Assembly (NCBI RefSeq): GCF_032337115.1
Contig: NZ_JAVXZY010000003.1
Location: forward strand, 186,001 to 250,000
DNA from: Roseateles_C aquae
Lineage (GTDB): Bacteria; Pseudomonadota; Gammaproteobacteria; Burkholderiales; Burkholderiaceae_C
Direction of reading: 5' to 3'
Length of the DNA: 64,000 bases
Part shown: piece after piece, positions 32,091-40,642 of the stretch
How the letters are laid out: each line of letters starts with the position of its first letter
How positions within the stretch are numbered: position 1 is the first letter of the stretch
Program-made: the position numbers and the translations under genes
The notes under the pieces: model-generated
What the model was told of the DNA's origin: nothing
What the model saw: only the letters and a program-made list of their open reading frames with translations
The model's database searches: none

Positions 32091-32849
32091 ATGAACGCAG
32101 TTGCTGATCTTTCCTCCGCGGCGCCGCAGGCCAATGGCCGCCGCAAGGCCCTGGTGCTGTTCTCCGGCGGCCAGGATTCCACCGCCTGTCTGGCCTGGGC
32201 GCTGGACCGCTATGCCGAGGTCGAGACCCTGGGCTTTGACTATGGCCAGCGCCACCGCATCGAGCTGGACTGCCGCGGCCAGGTGCGCCGCGAGCTGGCG
32301 GCGCAGTTTCCGCACTGGGGCGCCAAGCTGGGCGAGGACCATCTGCTCGACCTGAGCCTGCTGGGCCAGATTTCCGATACCGCGCTGACCGACGCCCGTG
32401 CGATCGAGCTGCAGGCCAACGGCCTGCCCAATACCTTTGTGCCGGGCCGCAATCTGCTCTTCCTGACCTTCGCCGCGACGCTGGCCTACCGGCGCGGCGC
32501 CTCGGTGCTGGTCGGCGGCATGTGCGAGACCGATTTTTCCGGCTATCCCGACTGCCGCGACAACACGCTGAAGGCCTTGCAGGTGGCGCTGAGCCTGGGC
32601 CTGGACACGCCGATGACGCTGGAGACGCCGCTGATGTTCATCACCAAGGCCGAGACCTGGGCGCTGACCGAGCGGCTGGGCGGTGCGGCGCTGAATGCGC
32701 TGATCGTCGAGCACACCCACACCTGCTATCTGGGCGAGCGCAGCCAGCGGCATGCCTGGGGCTACGGCTGCGGCAGCTGCCCGGCCTGCGAGCTGCGCGC
32801 GCGCGGCCATGCGCAGTGGCGCGAGGCGGCCGCCCAGGGTGCGGCATGA
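32091..32849 (+). CDS. queC: 7-cyano-7-deazaguanine synthase
   Basis: A protein of 252 residues from the ATG at 32091. The ATP-binding P-loop is LFSGGQDSTACLAWAL. The C-terminal zinc site is formed by Cys residues in CYLGERS and YGCGSCPACELRARG. It makes preQ0, the precursor of queuosine in tRNA. The stop codon overlaps the start of the LemA gene (ATGA), so the two are coupled. Confidence 0.96.
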   Translation: MNAVADLSSAAPQANGRRKALVLFSGGQDSTACLAWALDRYAEVETLGFDYGQRHRIELDCRGQVRRELAAQFPHWGAKLGEDHLLDLSLLGQISDTALTDARAIELQANGLPNTFVPGRNLLFLTFAATLAYRRGASVLVGGMCETDFSGYPDCRDNTLKALQVALSLGLDTPMTLETPLMFITKAETWALTERLGGAALNALIVEHTHTCYLGERSQRHAWGYGCGSCPACELRARGHAQWREAAAQGAA

Positions 32850-33391
32850 CGGACTGGAGCTGGGTCGGCTGGGGCCTGATGGCCGTGCTGCTGTTCTGGT
32901 CCATCGGGGCCTACAACCGCGTCATGCAGCTGCGCAACGCGATCGGCACGGCCTATGCGCAGCTCGACGAGGCGTTGGGCCAGCGGGCCACGCAGAGCGC
33001 CCGGCTGATCGCGCTGGCGCGGCCGGTGATGCTCAGCGAGCAGGCGACCTTCGATGCGCTGGAAACCGCCCAGGCCGAGGCCCATGCGGCCGCGCAGGCG
33101 GTGCGGGCCCGGCCTCACGCGGCCGATCCGGTGGCCACGCTGGCCGTCGCCGCGGCAGTACACGGTGCGGCGCTGACACGGCTGATGTCGCTGGTTGAGC
33201 ATCACGGCGAGTTGCGCGAGCAGGCCGAGGTCGATGCGCTGATCGACGAGCTCAAGCTGATCGAGCGCCACCGCGCCTTCGCGCGCCAGGTCTTCAACCA
33301 GGCCGTCACCGCCTACAACGAGGCGGTGCAGCAGTTCCCGACGCGGGTGCTGTGCAGCTTTTTCGGTTTCACCGAAGCACGGTCGCTATGA
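32846..33391 (+). CDS. LemA-family membrane protein
   Basis: A protein of 181 residues overlapping queC by 4 bp. A single N-terminal transmembrane helix is followed by the LemA start YNRVMQLRNAIGTAYAQLDEALGQRA and long helices ending in FNQAVTAYNEAVQQFPTRVLCSFFGF. LemA proteins form membrane-anchored helical bundles of unclear function. Confidence 0.88.
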   Translation: MTDWSWVGWGLMAVLLFWSIGAYNRVMQLRNAIGTAYAQLDEALGQRATQSARLIALARPVMLSEQATFDALETAQAEAHAAAQAVRARPHAADPVATLAVAAAVHGAALTRLMSLVEHHGELREQAEVDALIDELKLIERHRAFARQVFNQAVTAYNEAVQQFPTRVLCSFFGFTEARSL

Positions 33392-33550
33392 CTCGCCCCC
33401 GACGCGCTGCGCGCGGCCCCGTCCGGGGGCGAGCCCGATGGACCGGCGGAGCCGGATCCATGGGCTCCGCTCGATCGTGTGGTGCCCTGCGGACGGCGTT
33501 GCAATTGCCTAGCAATCGCTAGCGGCTGGCGTGCGAAGGCTACTTCCCCA

Positions 33551-33973
33551 TCAGCTGCAGACGATGGCGCCGGAGCTGACGAGTTCCTGGAACAGCGCCA
33601 TCACCGCGTGGCCGCTCATCGCATAGGGATCGAGGCGGGCGGTGTCGCAGTACTTCAGCACCAGGGCCGGGTTGAGGCGGTGCAGATTGACCTGGCCCAT
33701 GCTCCAGCCGGCGAACTGGCGCTCGGCCACTTCTTCGTAGCTGAGCAGGATCACGTCGTGGTGGCGGGCGTCGCTGACGATGTGCTTGTAGCGCGCATTG
33801 ACGGCATCGCGACCGCCTTCCAGCACCTGGATGAACACGCCATCGCTGTAGCAGAGCAGGCCGGTCAGCCCCTCGCTCGGGTTGTGTTCGCGCGATTGCT
33901 TGAGAATGGTGCCGAGATCGGCCTCACTGAGGGCGTGGACCGCGCGGCTGGCGTAGAGAAGTCGTACAAGCAT
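33551..33973 (-). CDS. BLUF-domain blue-light sensor (stand-alone)
   Basis: A protein of 140 residues consisting of a BLUF domain and a short helical tail. The flavin-site residues are all visible: Tyr7, Asn31, Gln49, and Trp90/Met92 in FAGWSMG. There is no fused EAL or cyclase output, so signalling must go through a partner protein. The start codon is 7 bp after the folE stop codon, which makes one transcript very likely. Confidence 0.93.
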   Translation of the reverse strand: MLVRLLYASRAVHALSEADLGTILKQSREHNPSEGLTGLLCYSDGVFIQVLEGGRDAVNARYKHIVSDARHHDVILLSYEEVAERQFAGWSMGQVNLHRLNPALVLKYCDTARLDPYAMSGHAVMALFQELVSSGAIVCS

Positions 33974-33980
33974 GGTGGGC

Positions 33981-34694
33981 TCACTTCTTGCTGAGCAATG
34001 AAAGGAACTCGCGACGCAGATTCGGGTCCTTCAGGAAGGCGCCGCGCATTACACTATTGGTCATCATCGATTCGCTGTCCTTGACGCCGCGCCAATGCAT
34101 GCAGAAATGGTCGGCCTCCATGACGATGGCCAGGCCGTCCGGCTGCACACGTTCCTGCAGTTCGTTGGCCAGCATGGTGACGGCCTCTTCCTGGATCTGC
34201 GGCCGGCTCATGATCCAGTCGCACAGCCGCGCATACTTGGACAGGCCGATCAGGTTTGAATGCTCGTTGGGCAAGAGGCCGATCCAGACCCGGCCCATGA
34301 TGGGGCAGAGGTGGTGCGAGCAGGCGCTGCGCACGGTGATCGGGCCGACGATCATCAGCTCGTTCAGCCGCGTCACATTGGGGAACTCGGTGACCGCCGG
34401 GCTGGCCACATAGCGGCCCTTGAAGACCTCGCGGACGAACATCTTGGCGACCCGCTTGGCGGTCTCCTGGGTGTTGTGGTCGCTGTCGGTGTCGATCACC
34501 AGCGCGCGCAGCACCTCCTGCATCTTGGCCTGCACCTCGGCCTGGATCTGATCCAGCTCGCCGTCCTCGATGAAGGCGGCGATATTGTCATTGGCGTGGT
34601 GGCGTCGCTGGGCGTGGACCAGGCGGTAACGGACGCGTTCCGAGGCCGGCAGCGTGGCCAGTTCGGCCTCGTTCAGTTTGGGGGTGCGTGGCAT
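33981..34694 (-). CDS. folE: GTP cyclohydrolase I
   Basis: A protein of 237 residues from the ATG at 34694. The zinc and catalytic motifs are present: CSHHLCPIMGRVWIG and DHFCMHWRGVKD. It opens the guanine ring of GTP to form dihydroneopterin triphosphate for folate and pterin synthesis. A BLUF photoreceptor gene follows in the same transcript, which is unusual for this enzyme. Confidence 0.95.
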   Translation of the reverse strand: MPRTPKLNEAELATLPASERVRYRLVHAQRRHHANDNIAAFIEDGELDQIQAEVQAKMQEVLRALVIDTDSDHNTQETAKRVAKMFVREVFKGRYVASPAVTEFPNVTRLNELMIVGPITVRSACSHHLCPIMGRVWIGLLPNEHSNLIGLSKYARLCDWIMSRPQIQEEAVTMLANELQERVQPDGLAIVMEADHFCMHWRGVKDSESMMTNSVMRGAFLKDPNLRREFLSLLSKK

Positions 34695-34873
34695 GGGCGG
34701 AGGGTCACTTGTTGCCAAGCGCCCGGGTGATGATGGCTTGGCGGCATTGTGGCCGGATTGCCTTAACCCTGCCACGGCCCCGGCTTGTGCCGGGGCCTGA
34801 GCAGCATTTGACGCAAGTTGCCTCGCCCATCCCGCTGCTCGGCGCGATCGGGCGCAGCCCCTACACTGGCGCC

Positions 34874-36256
34874 GTGTCGTCTCCCAAGCCCCCCATCTCC
34901 CACCCAGCCCCGCCGCTGCAGCGCCTCCTGCTGCAAACGGCCGATGCCGTCCAGGCCGTGCGCGCCGGCCAATCGCTGACCGAGCTGTTGGCCCGCTGCC
35001 CGACGCCGCTGCGGCCAGCCACGCAATCGCTGAGTTTTCATGTGCTGCGCCATTTGGGTGCCGCCGAGGCGCTGCGCCGCCTGCTGGTGCCCAAGGCGCC
35101 GCCGCCCAAGGTCGACAACCTGCTGATCTGCGCGCTGGCCTTGCTGTGGCCGCAGGCCGAACCGCCCTATGCCGACCACACGGTGGTCGACCAGGCGGTC
35201 GAGGCCGCCCGGCAGCGCGCCAAGAACAGCGCCGCCTTCGTCAACGCGGTGTTGCGACGTTTCTTGCGCGAGCGCGAGGCGCTGGTGGCCGCCGTCGAGA
35301 AAGACGCGACGGCCCGCTACAACCATCCGGCCTGGTGGATCGCGCAGCTGCAGCGCGACTGGCCCGAGCGCTGGCAGGCCATGCTGGCCGTCAACAACAC
35401 CCGGCCGCCGATGACGCTGCGCGTTCATGCGCGCCAGCCGCTGGCGGCCTACCAGGCGCGCCTGGCCGAAGCCGGCATTGCCGCCCAGCCTTTTGGCGCG
35501 CTGGCGCCGCAGGCGCTGCTGCTGGAGCGGGCGGTGCCGGTGACCGAGCTGCCGGGCTTTGCCGCCGGCGATGTCTCGGTGCAAGACGCCGCCGCCCAGT
35601 TGGCCGCGCCGCTGACGGTGGGCGAGCTGCGGACGTGGACACAGCAAGACCTGACCCCGGCCACCGAGCTGCTGCTGCCCGCGCTGCCTTCTGGCGCCCG
35701 CGTGCTCGACGCCTGCTCGGCCCCCGGTGGCAAGACCGCGCACCTGCTGGAGCTGGGCGACTATGACTTGCTGGCGCTGGACGCCGATGCCGAGCGCCTG
35801 AGCCGGGTGCAGCAGAACCTCGACCGCCTGCAACAGCGTGCCCGGCTGAAGGCGGCCGATGGCCGCGATACCGCCAGCTGGTGGGATGGCCAGCGCTTCG
35901 ATGCCATCCTGTTGGATGCGCCTTGCAGCGCCTCGGGCATCGTGCGTCGCCACCCGGATGTGCGCTGGCTGCGCCGCGCCACCGACATTGCCGCACTGGC
36001 CGAGACCCAGGCCCAGCTGCTGGACGCGCTGTGGCCGCTGCTCAAGCCGGGCGGCCGCCTGGTCTATGCCACCTGTTCGGTCTTCAAGGCCGAGGGTGAA
36101 GACCAGATCGACGCATTTTTGCAACGCCAGCCGGGCGCCAAGCGCCTGCATGTGTCCGCTACGACCGGCCATCTGCTGCCGCTGACTGACAATGGTCAAA
36201 CGCAGCCGGTGGCGAGCCTGGACGGGTTCTTTTACGCGCTGCTGCTCAAACCGTAG
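34874..36256 (+). CDS. rsmB: 16S rRNA (cytosine(967)-C(5))-methyltransferase
   Basis: A protein of 460 residues from a GTG at 34874; the upstream in-frame sequence looks non-coding. An N-terminal NusB-like RNA-binding part is followed by a SAM-methyltransferase domain with LDACSAPGGKTAHLLEL, LDAPCSASGIVRRHPDVRW (catalytic Cys) and YATCSVFKAEGEDQ. It begins the conserved Burkholderiales block rsmB - DUF4390 - ntrY - ntrX. Confidence 0.95.
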   Translation: MSSPKPPISHPAPPLQRLLLQTADAVQAVRAGQSLTELLARCPTPLRPATQSLSFHVLRHLGAAEALRRLLVPKAPPPKVDNLLICALALLWPQAEPPYADHTVVDQAVEAARQRAKNSAAFVNAVLRRFLREREALVAAVEKDATARYNHPAWWIAQLQRDWPERWQAMLAVNNTRPPMTLRVHARQPLAAYQARLAEAGIAAQPFGALAPQALLLERAVPVTELPGFAAGDVSVQDAAAQLAAPLTVGELRTWTQQDLTPATELLLPALPSGARVLDACSAPGGKTAHLLELGDYDLLALDADAERLSRVQQNLDRLQQRARLKAADGRDTASWWDGQRFDAILLDAPCSASGIVRRHPDVRWLRRATDIAALAETQAQLLDALWPLLKPGGRLVYATCSVFKAEGEDQIDAFLQRQPGAKRLHVSATTGHLLPLTDNGQTQPVASLDGFFYALLLKP

Positions 36257-36286
36257 CAACCCACCCGCCCGATCTGTTACCTGTCG

Positions 36287-36904
36287 ATGACGCGACCGCT
36301 GTCCCTCGCTGCCTTGCTGCCCCGGCCTGCCTTGATGCTGGCCCGCGGCATGGCGCTGCTGCTGGTGGGCTGGCTCTTGCTCGCGCCGCTGGCCCGGGCC
36401 GAGGGCGTCAGCCTCAGCCACTTCAGCACCGAGCGGGCCGAGGACGGCCTGCTCCTGAGCTTCAGTACCCGCTTCGAGCTGCCCAAGCCGGTCGAGGAGG
36501 CGCTGTCCAAGGGCGTGCCCATCTATTTCCAGGCCGAGGTCAGCGTGTTTCGCAACCGCTGGTACTGGCGCGATCTGCGCGTGGCCAAGCAGACGCGCAA
36601 TTGGCGGCTCAGCTACCAGCCGCTGACGCACCAGTACCGTGTCAGCACCGGCGGGCTGAACCAGAATTTCGAGACCCTGTCCGAGGCCGTGGCGGCCGTA
36701 CGCGGCGCCTCGCAGTGGCGCCTGGCCGAGGCCCGGGAGCTGGAGGACGACGGGCGCTATTACCTGGAGTTCAGCTACAAGCTGGACACCAGCCAGTTGC
36801 CGCGGCCGATGCAGATCGGCCTGGGTGCGCCGCAGGGCTGGGCCCTGAGCGTGGAGCGCAATCAAGGCCTCAACGCTGATTTCAGCCTCAAGACGCAACC
36901 ATGA
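36287..36904 (+). CDS. DUF4390 domain secreted protein
   Basis: A protein of 205 residues with a hydrophobic signal sequence (about residues 15-38). The mature part (EVSVFRNRWYWRDLRVAKQTRNWRLSYQPLTHQYRV) matches the DUF4390 pattern. It overlaps the next gene by 4 bp (ATGA) and so is coupled to ntrY. The function is unknown, but the linkage to ntrYX is conserved in this order. Confidence 0.88.
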   Translation: MTRPLSLAALLPRPALMLARGMALLLVGWLLLAPLARAEGVSLSHFSTERAEDGLLLSFSTRFELPKPVEEALSKGVPIYFQAEVSVFRNRWYWRDLRVAKQTRNWRLSYQPLTHQYRVSTGGLNQNFETLSEAVAAVRGASQWRLAEARELEDDGRYYLEFSYKLDTSQLPRPMQIGLGAPQGWALSVERNQGLNADFSLKTQP

Positions 36905-39174
36905 CCAGGTCGGCGCGTTGGGCCTGGGTGGTGTCGGCCATTGCCGTGACCGGCGCTTGCGTGGTGCTGGCGCTGCTGCTGTCGATTGGCGCCACGTCCG
37001 AACGTGATTTCTTCCAGCGCAACTACGTCTGGCTCTACCGCGTGACGCTGGCGCTGGCGGTGCTGCTGGTGTTGGTGATCGCCATCGCTGCGCTGCGGCT
37101 GGCGCTGCGGCTGCGCCAGGGCAAGTTCGGCAGCCGCTTGCTGCTCAAGCTGGCCGGCATCTTTGCGCTGGTGGGGGTGGTGCCGGGCGTGCTGATCTAT
37201 ACCGTCAGCTACCAGTTCGTGAACCGCAGCATCGAGAGCTGGTTCGATCAGCAGCTGGCCGGCGCGCTGACCGCCGGGCTGTCGCTGGGCACCGACACGC
37301 TGGACGCGCTGAAGACCGATCTGGGCCTGAAGACCCGCAGCGCCGCCGAGCGGCTCAGCGATATCGGCAGCCTGCCACAGACGCTGGCGCTGGAGCGGGT
37401 GCGCGACCAGCTCGCGGCGCGCAGCGTCTCGCTGATCGGTGGCAATGGCCAGGTGCTGTTCTCCGTCGGTGAATCGAGCAGCGCGCTGGCGCCGGATCGC
37501 CCCGATGCGAGCTTGTTGCGCCTGGCTCGCGGCCCCAAGGGCTGGACCAGCAAGGTGGAAGACCTGGACGTCGAGACGCCGGCCTCGGTGGGGCACGCCC
37601 GCATCCGCGCGCTGGCCCTGCTGCCCAGCAGCAACTTCAGCCTGGGTGCCTCCGACCGTTATCTGATGGTGGTGCAGGGCCTGCCCAGCACCTTGGCCAC
37701 CAATGCGCTGGCGGTGGCCGCCGCCAACAGCGAGTACCAGAAGCGGGCCTTGGGCCGCGAAGGCCTGCGCGAGTTCTACCTCGGCACGTTGACTCTGGTG
37801 CTGATCCTGGCCGTGTTCGGCGCGCTGCTCTTGGCGGTGACATTGGGCAATCAGCTGGCCCGGCCGCTGCTGCTGTTGGCCGATGGTGTGCGCCAGGTGG
37901 CGCAGGGCGATCTGACCGCCAAGCCGGTGCTGGCCTCGCGCGATGAACTGGGCGGCCTGACCCGCTCCTTTGCCGACATGACCCAGCAGCTGGCCGATGC
38001 CCGCGGCCTGGTCGAGAAAAGCGTGGTCCAGCTGGAGCGCGCCCGCACCAATCTGCAGACGATTCTGGACAACCTGACCGCTGGCGTGATCGTCTTTGAC
38101 GCCCAGGGCCTGATCGATACCGTCAACCCCGGCGCGACGCGCATCCTGCGCCTGCCCTTGTCGGCCTACCGTGGCCGCCGGCTCGACGAGGTGCCGCATC
38201 TGGAGGCCTTTGCGCGCGGCGTCTGGCAGCGCTTCGAGACCCAGGAAGACAGTCCCGAGGCGGGCGAGCGCGGCCACTGGCAGGAGTCTTTCGAGCTGCA
38301 GATGGATGCCAGCCAGGATGTGCTAACGCTGCTCGTGCGCGGCGCAGCGTTGCCGCAGTCGGCCCGGCTGATGGTGTTTGACGACATCAGCGAGGTCGTC
38401 TCGGCACAGCGCTCGGCCGCCTGGAGCGAGGTGGCGCGGCGCCTGGCCCACGAGATCAAGAACCCGCTGACGCCGATTCAGCTCTCCGCCGAGCGGCTGC
38501 AGCACAAGCTCGAGGCCAAGCTCGAAGGCACCGACCAGGCCATGCTGGTGCGCTCGGTCAGCACCATCGTCAACCAGGTGCAGGCGATGAAGCAGCTGGT
38601 CAACGAATTCCGCGACTACGCCCGGCTGCCCGCGGCGCGCCTGGTGCAACTTGATTTGAATGAGCTGGTGGCCGAGGTGCTGCAGCTCTATGTGTCGGCC
38701 CAGGAGGCAGGGCGGCTTCATGCCGAGCTGGACAGCGATCCGCCGCATATCGTTGGTGACGCGACCCAGCTGCGCCAGGTCATCCACAATCTGGTGCAGA
38801 ACGCGCTGGATGCGGTGAGCGAGCGCGAGCACGGCCATGTGCTGGTGCGCACGCAGAAGGCGCTGAATGAAAACGGCGAGTTGCGCGGTCTGCGTCTGCT
38901 GGTGACGGACAATGGCCCCGGCTTTGCCGACAAGGTGCTCAAACGCGCCTTTGAACCCTATGTCACCACCAAGTCCAAAGGCACCGGCCTGGGCTTGGCG
39001 GTGGTGAAGAAGATTGCAGATGAACACGGCGCTCGTATCAGGCTGGTGAACCTGCACAAACAAGGCGACGAGGCCGAGCCGGTGATAGGCGCGCAAGTTT
39101 CGTTATCATTTTCGAAACTCGCGACTGCACCGAGCCCGGCCGATGCGCCCAGCGACGAGCACAGGCCCGCGTGA
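36901..39174 (+). CDS. ntrY: NtrY-like membrane sensor histidine kinase
   Basis: A protein of 757 residues. Four transmembrane helices lie near 5-27, 40-65, 78-100 and 295-320, with a periplasmic loop between the third and fourth. HAMP and PAS domains follow, then a kinase core with RRLAHEIKNPLTPIQLSAERL, NLVQNALDAV, DNGPGF and GTGLGLAVVKK. In the family it controls nitrogen and envelope responses. The phospho-acceptor is the regulator encoded 13 bp downstream. Confidence 0.93.
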   Translation: MTRSARWAWVVSAIAVTGACVVLALLLSIGATSERDFFQRNYVWLYRVTLALAVLLVLVIAIAALRLALRLRQGKFGSRLLLKLAGIFALVGVVPGVLIYTVSYQFVNRSIESWFDQQLAGALTAGLSLGTDTLDALKTDLGLKTRSAAERLSDIGSLPQTLALERVRDQLAARSVSLIGGNGQVLFSVGESSSALAPDRPDASLLRLARGPKGWTSKVEDLDVETPASVGHARIRALALLPSSNFSLGASDRYLMVVQGLPSTLATNALAVAAANSEYQKRALGREGLREFYLGTLTLVLILAVFGALLLAVTLGNQLARPLLLLADGVRQVAQGDLTAKPVLASRDELGGLTRSFADMTQQLADARGLVEKSVVQLERARTNLQTILDNLTAGVIVFDAQGLIDTVNPGATRILRLPLSAYRGRRLDEVPHLEAFARGVWQRFETQEDSPEAGERGHWQESFELQMDASQDVLTLLVRGAALPQSARLMVFDDISEVVSAQRSAAWSEVARRLAHEIKNPLTPIQLSAERLQHKLEAKLEGTDQAMLVRSVSTIVNQVQAMKQLVNEFRDYARLPAARLVQLDLNELVAEVLQLYVSAQEAGRLHAELDSDPPHIVGDATQLRQVIHNLVQNALDAVSEREHGHVLVRTQKALNENGELRGLRLLVTDNGPGFADKVLKRAFEPYVTTKSKGTGLGLAVVKKIADEHGARIRLVNLHKQGDEAEPVIGAQVSLSFSKLATAPSPADAPSDEHRPA

Positions 39175-39187
39175 ACAGTAGGCAGAC

Positions 39188-39895
39188 ATGGCAACCATTC
39201 TTGTTGTAGACGATGAGCTGGGCATACGCGCCCTGCTGTCAGAGATCCTCTCCGACGAGGGGCACACGATCGAACTGGCAGAGAACGCCCAGCGCGCCCG
39301 CGCCGTCCGCGAGCGCATGCGGCCCGACCTCGTGCTGCTGGACATCTGGATGCCCGATGTCGACGGCGTGACGCTGTTGAAGGAATGGGGCAGCAGCGGC
39401 CAGCTGACGATGCCGGTGATCATGATGAGCGGCCACGGCACCATCGACACCGCCGTCGAGGCCACCAAGTACGGCGCCATCGCCTTCCTGGAAAAGCCGA
39501 TCACGCTGCAAAAGCTCTTGCGCGCGGTCGAGCAGGCGCTGGTGAAGACGGCGCCGCGGCCGGCCCCGGTGGTCGGCCTGCCCAGCTACAGCCGCAGCGA
39601 GATGCTGCTGCCACCGAGCCATCAGCCGGTCAGCCTGAACAGCGGCGTCAGCACTCCGCAGCCCAGCCTGCCTGCCCAGGGCCTGGCCTCGGAGCAACTG
39701 TTCGAGCTCGACCGCCCGCTGCGCGAAGCCCGCGACGCCTTCGAGAAGAGCTATTTCGAGTTCCATCTGGCCAAGGAGAACGGCTCGATGACCCGCGTGG
39801 CCGAGAAGACCGGCCTGGAACGGACCCATCTGTACCGCAAGCTCAAACAATTGGGCGTCGATCTTTCAAGAAATAAGCGCAGCAACGGAATTTAG
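39188..39895 (+). CDS. NtrX-like response regulator without sigma-54 domain (REC-Fis)
   Basis: A protein of 235 residues. The REC domain (about 3-120) has LVLLDIWMPDVDG and FLEKPI. A Pro/Ser-rich linker of about 60 residues leads to a Fis-type helix-turn-helix (SMTRVAEKTGLERTHLYRKLKQLG). The AAA+ sigma-54 activation domain of classic NtrX is absent. It probably acts as a DNA-binding regulator that does not activate sigma-54 promoters by itself. It is co-transcribed with ntrY. Confidence 0.9.
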   Translation: MATILVVDDELGIRALLSEILSDEGHTIELAENAQRARAVRERMRPDLVLLDIWMPDVDGVTLLKEWGSSGQLTMPVIMMSGHGTIDTAVEATKYGAIAFLEKPITLQKLLRAVEQALVKTAPRPAPVVGLPSYSRSEMLLPPSHQPVSLNSGVSTPQPSLPAQGLASEQLFELDRPLREARDAFEKSYFEFHLAKENGSMTRVAEKTGLERTHLYRKLKQLGVDLSRNKRSNGI

Positions 39896-39904
39896 TGTTA
39901 TAGT
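39896..39904 (+). promoter_or_regulatory. Extended -10 promoter for the tRNA array
   Basis: TGTTATAGT fits an extended -10 element (TGnTATAAT-like) about 60 bp before tRNA-Phe. No good -35 hexamer is evident, which is usual for extended -10 promoters. Confidence 0.4.
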
Positions 39905-39962
39905 CATGGTCTTCGCTGATTACGGCGCTGCAGCAGCAGGGCCAAAACAGTGAAGTGAAGAT

Positions 39963-40038
39963 GGCCTGGTAGCTCAGTTGGTAGAGCAGCGGATTGAAAA
40001 TCCGCGTGTCGGTGGTTCGATTCCGCCCCAGGCCACCA
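39963..40038 (+). tRNA. tRNA-Phe (GAA)
   Basis: A 76-nt cloverleaf. The acceptor stem is GGCCTGG paired with CCAGGCC and the CCA end is encoded. The anticodon stem-loop GCGGA-TTGAAAA-TCCGC gives anticodon GAA. The D-arm (AGCTCAGTTGGTAGAGC) and T-loop (GGTTCGATTCC) are canonical. Confidence 0.97.
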
Positions 40039-40084
40039 AGACAATGGACTGCTGTTCACCAAACAGCGGGCCGCAAAAGTCAAA

Positions 40085-40160
40085 GCGGGATTAGCTCAGT
40101 TGGTAGAGCGATACCTTGCCAAGGTATAGGTCGAGAGTTCGAGCCTCTTATCCCGCTCCA
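40085..40160 (+). tRNA. tRNA-Gly (GCC)
   Basis: A 76-nt cloverleaf. The acceptor is GCGGGAT with ATCCCGC and an encoded CCA. The anticodon arm ATACC-TTGCCAA-GGTAT gives anticodon GCC. Confidence 0.97.
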
Positions 40161-40181
40161 TATCAGCCGCTCAGGCATCTT

Positions 40182-40256
<75 letters not shown>

Positions 40257-40292
40257 GTCAGAAGGCAGCCCGGGTAGAGCCGGCAAAAAATT

Positions 40293-40327
40293 GAAAGCCC
40301 CGCACAGTTCGCTGTCCGGGGCTTTTC
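40293..40327. terminator. Terminator after the tRNA array (repeat copy A)
   Basis: AAGCCCCG..ACAG and CTGT..CGGGGCTT pair around a TTCG tetraloop, followed by TTTTC. On the other strand the hairpin is followed by a T-rich run as well, so it can work both ways. A diverged copy lies at 40575-40607. Confidence 0.8.
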
Positions 40328-40340
40328 TGTTTCTGGCTGT

Positions 40341-40540
40341 TCATCTACAAGCTGTGGAGGCGCATAGCGCGGCCTTGGACGAGTGACGAGGCGAGTGCGC
40401 CAAGTTGCCAACGTCGGTTGCAGGCTTGGCCCGAGTCTCCCGAAACTTGAACTCCACGCCGGCCGCACGCCGCGCCATGTCGAAGCGCGAGCGCAGGCCG
40501 AACATGCCCCGCACCTTGTCGTCATCGTCCTGAATCAGTC
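40341..40540 (-). pseudogene. Remnant of a tyrosine-family phage integrase (C-terminal catalytic part)
   Basis: Reading the minus strand from about 40538 gives a peptide with LRSRFDMARRAAGVEFKFRE, then TRAKPATDVGNLAHS. This matches the pattern near the Arg-Ala-Lys segment in the catalytic half of phage-type tyrosine recombinases (typically FQFRDLRAKAATD...LAH). The N-terminal half, the usual H-x-x-R box and the active Tyr are absent, and the frame ends at a TGA at 40341 after scrambled sequence. It lies beside tRNA-Thr, a common integration target, so it is probably a relic of a departed element. Confidence 0.6.
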
Positions 40541-40574
40541 AAGCGCCATGTAGGGCTGTGCTGGCAAAAAGGGG

Positions 40575-40607
40575 CAAGCCCCGGACGGCGCGCTGTCCAG
40601 GGCTTCT
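40575..40607. terminator. Terminator hairpin after the 40643 gene (repeat copy B)
   Basis: AAGCCC..GGAC and GTCC..GGGCTT form an imperfect stem. On the minus strand it is followed within a few bases by TTTTT. It can end the transcript of the 40643-41473 gene. The hairpin and the following GGCAAAAA-type flank resemble copy A over about 47 bases, so the two hairpins bracket the integrase remnant. Confidence 0.6.
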
Positions 40608-40642
40608 TGGGCGGGTGATCGATGTTCGTCTGGCGCAGGGGC

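Noticed and set aside
30396..32810. A long minus-strand frame extending the DUF4139 gene upstream to 32810.
   Set aside because: The extension lies opposite queC and adds sequence before an obvious signal peptide; the start at 31988 is correct.
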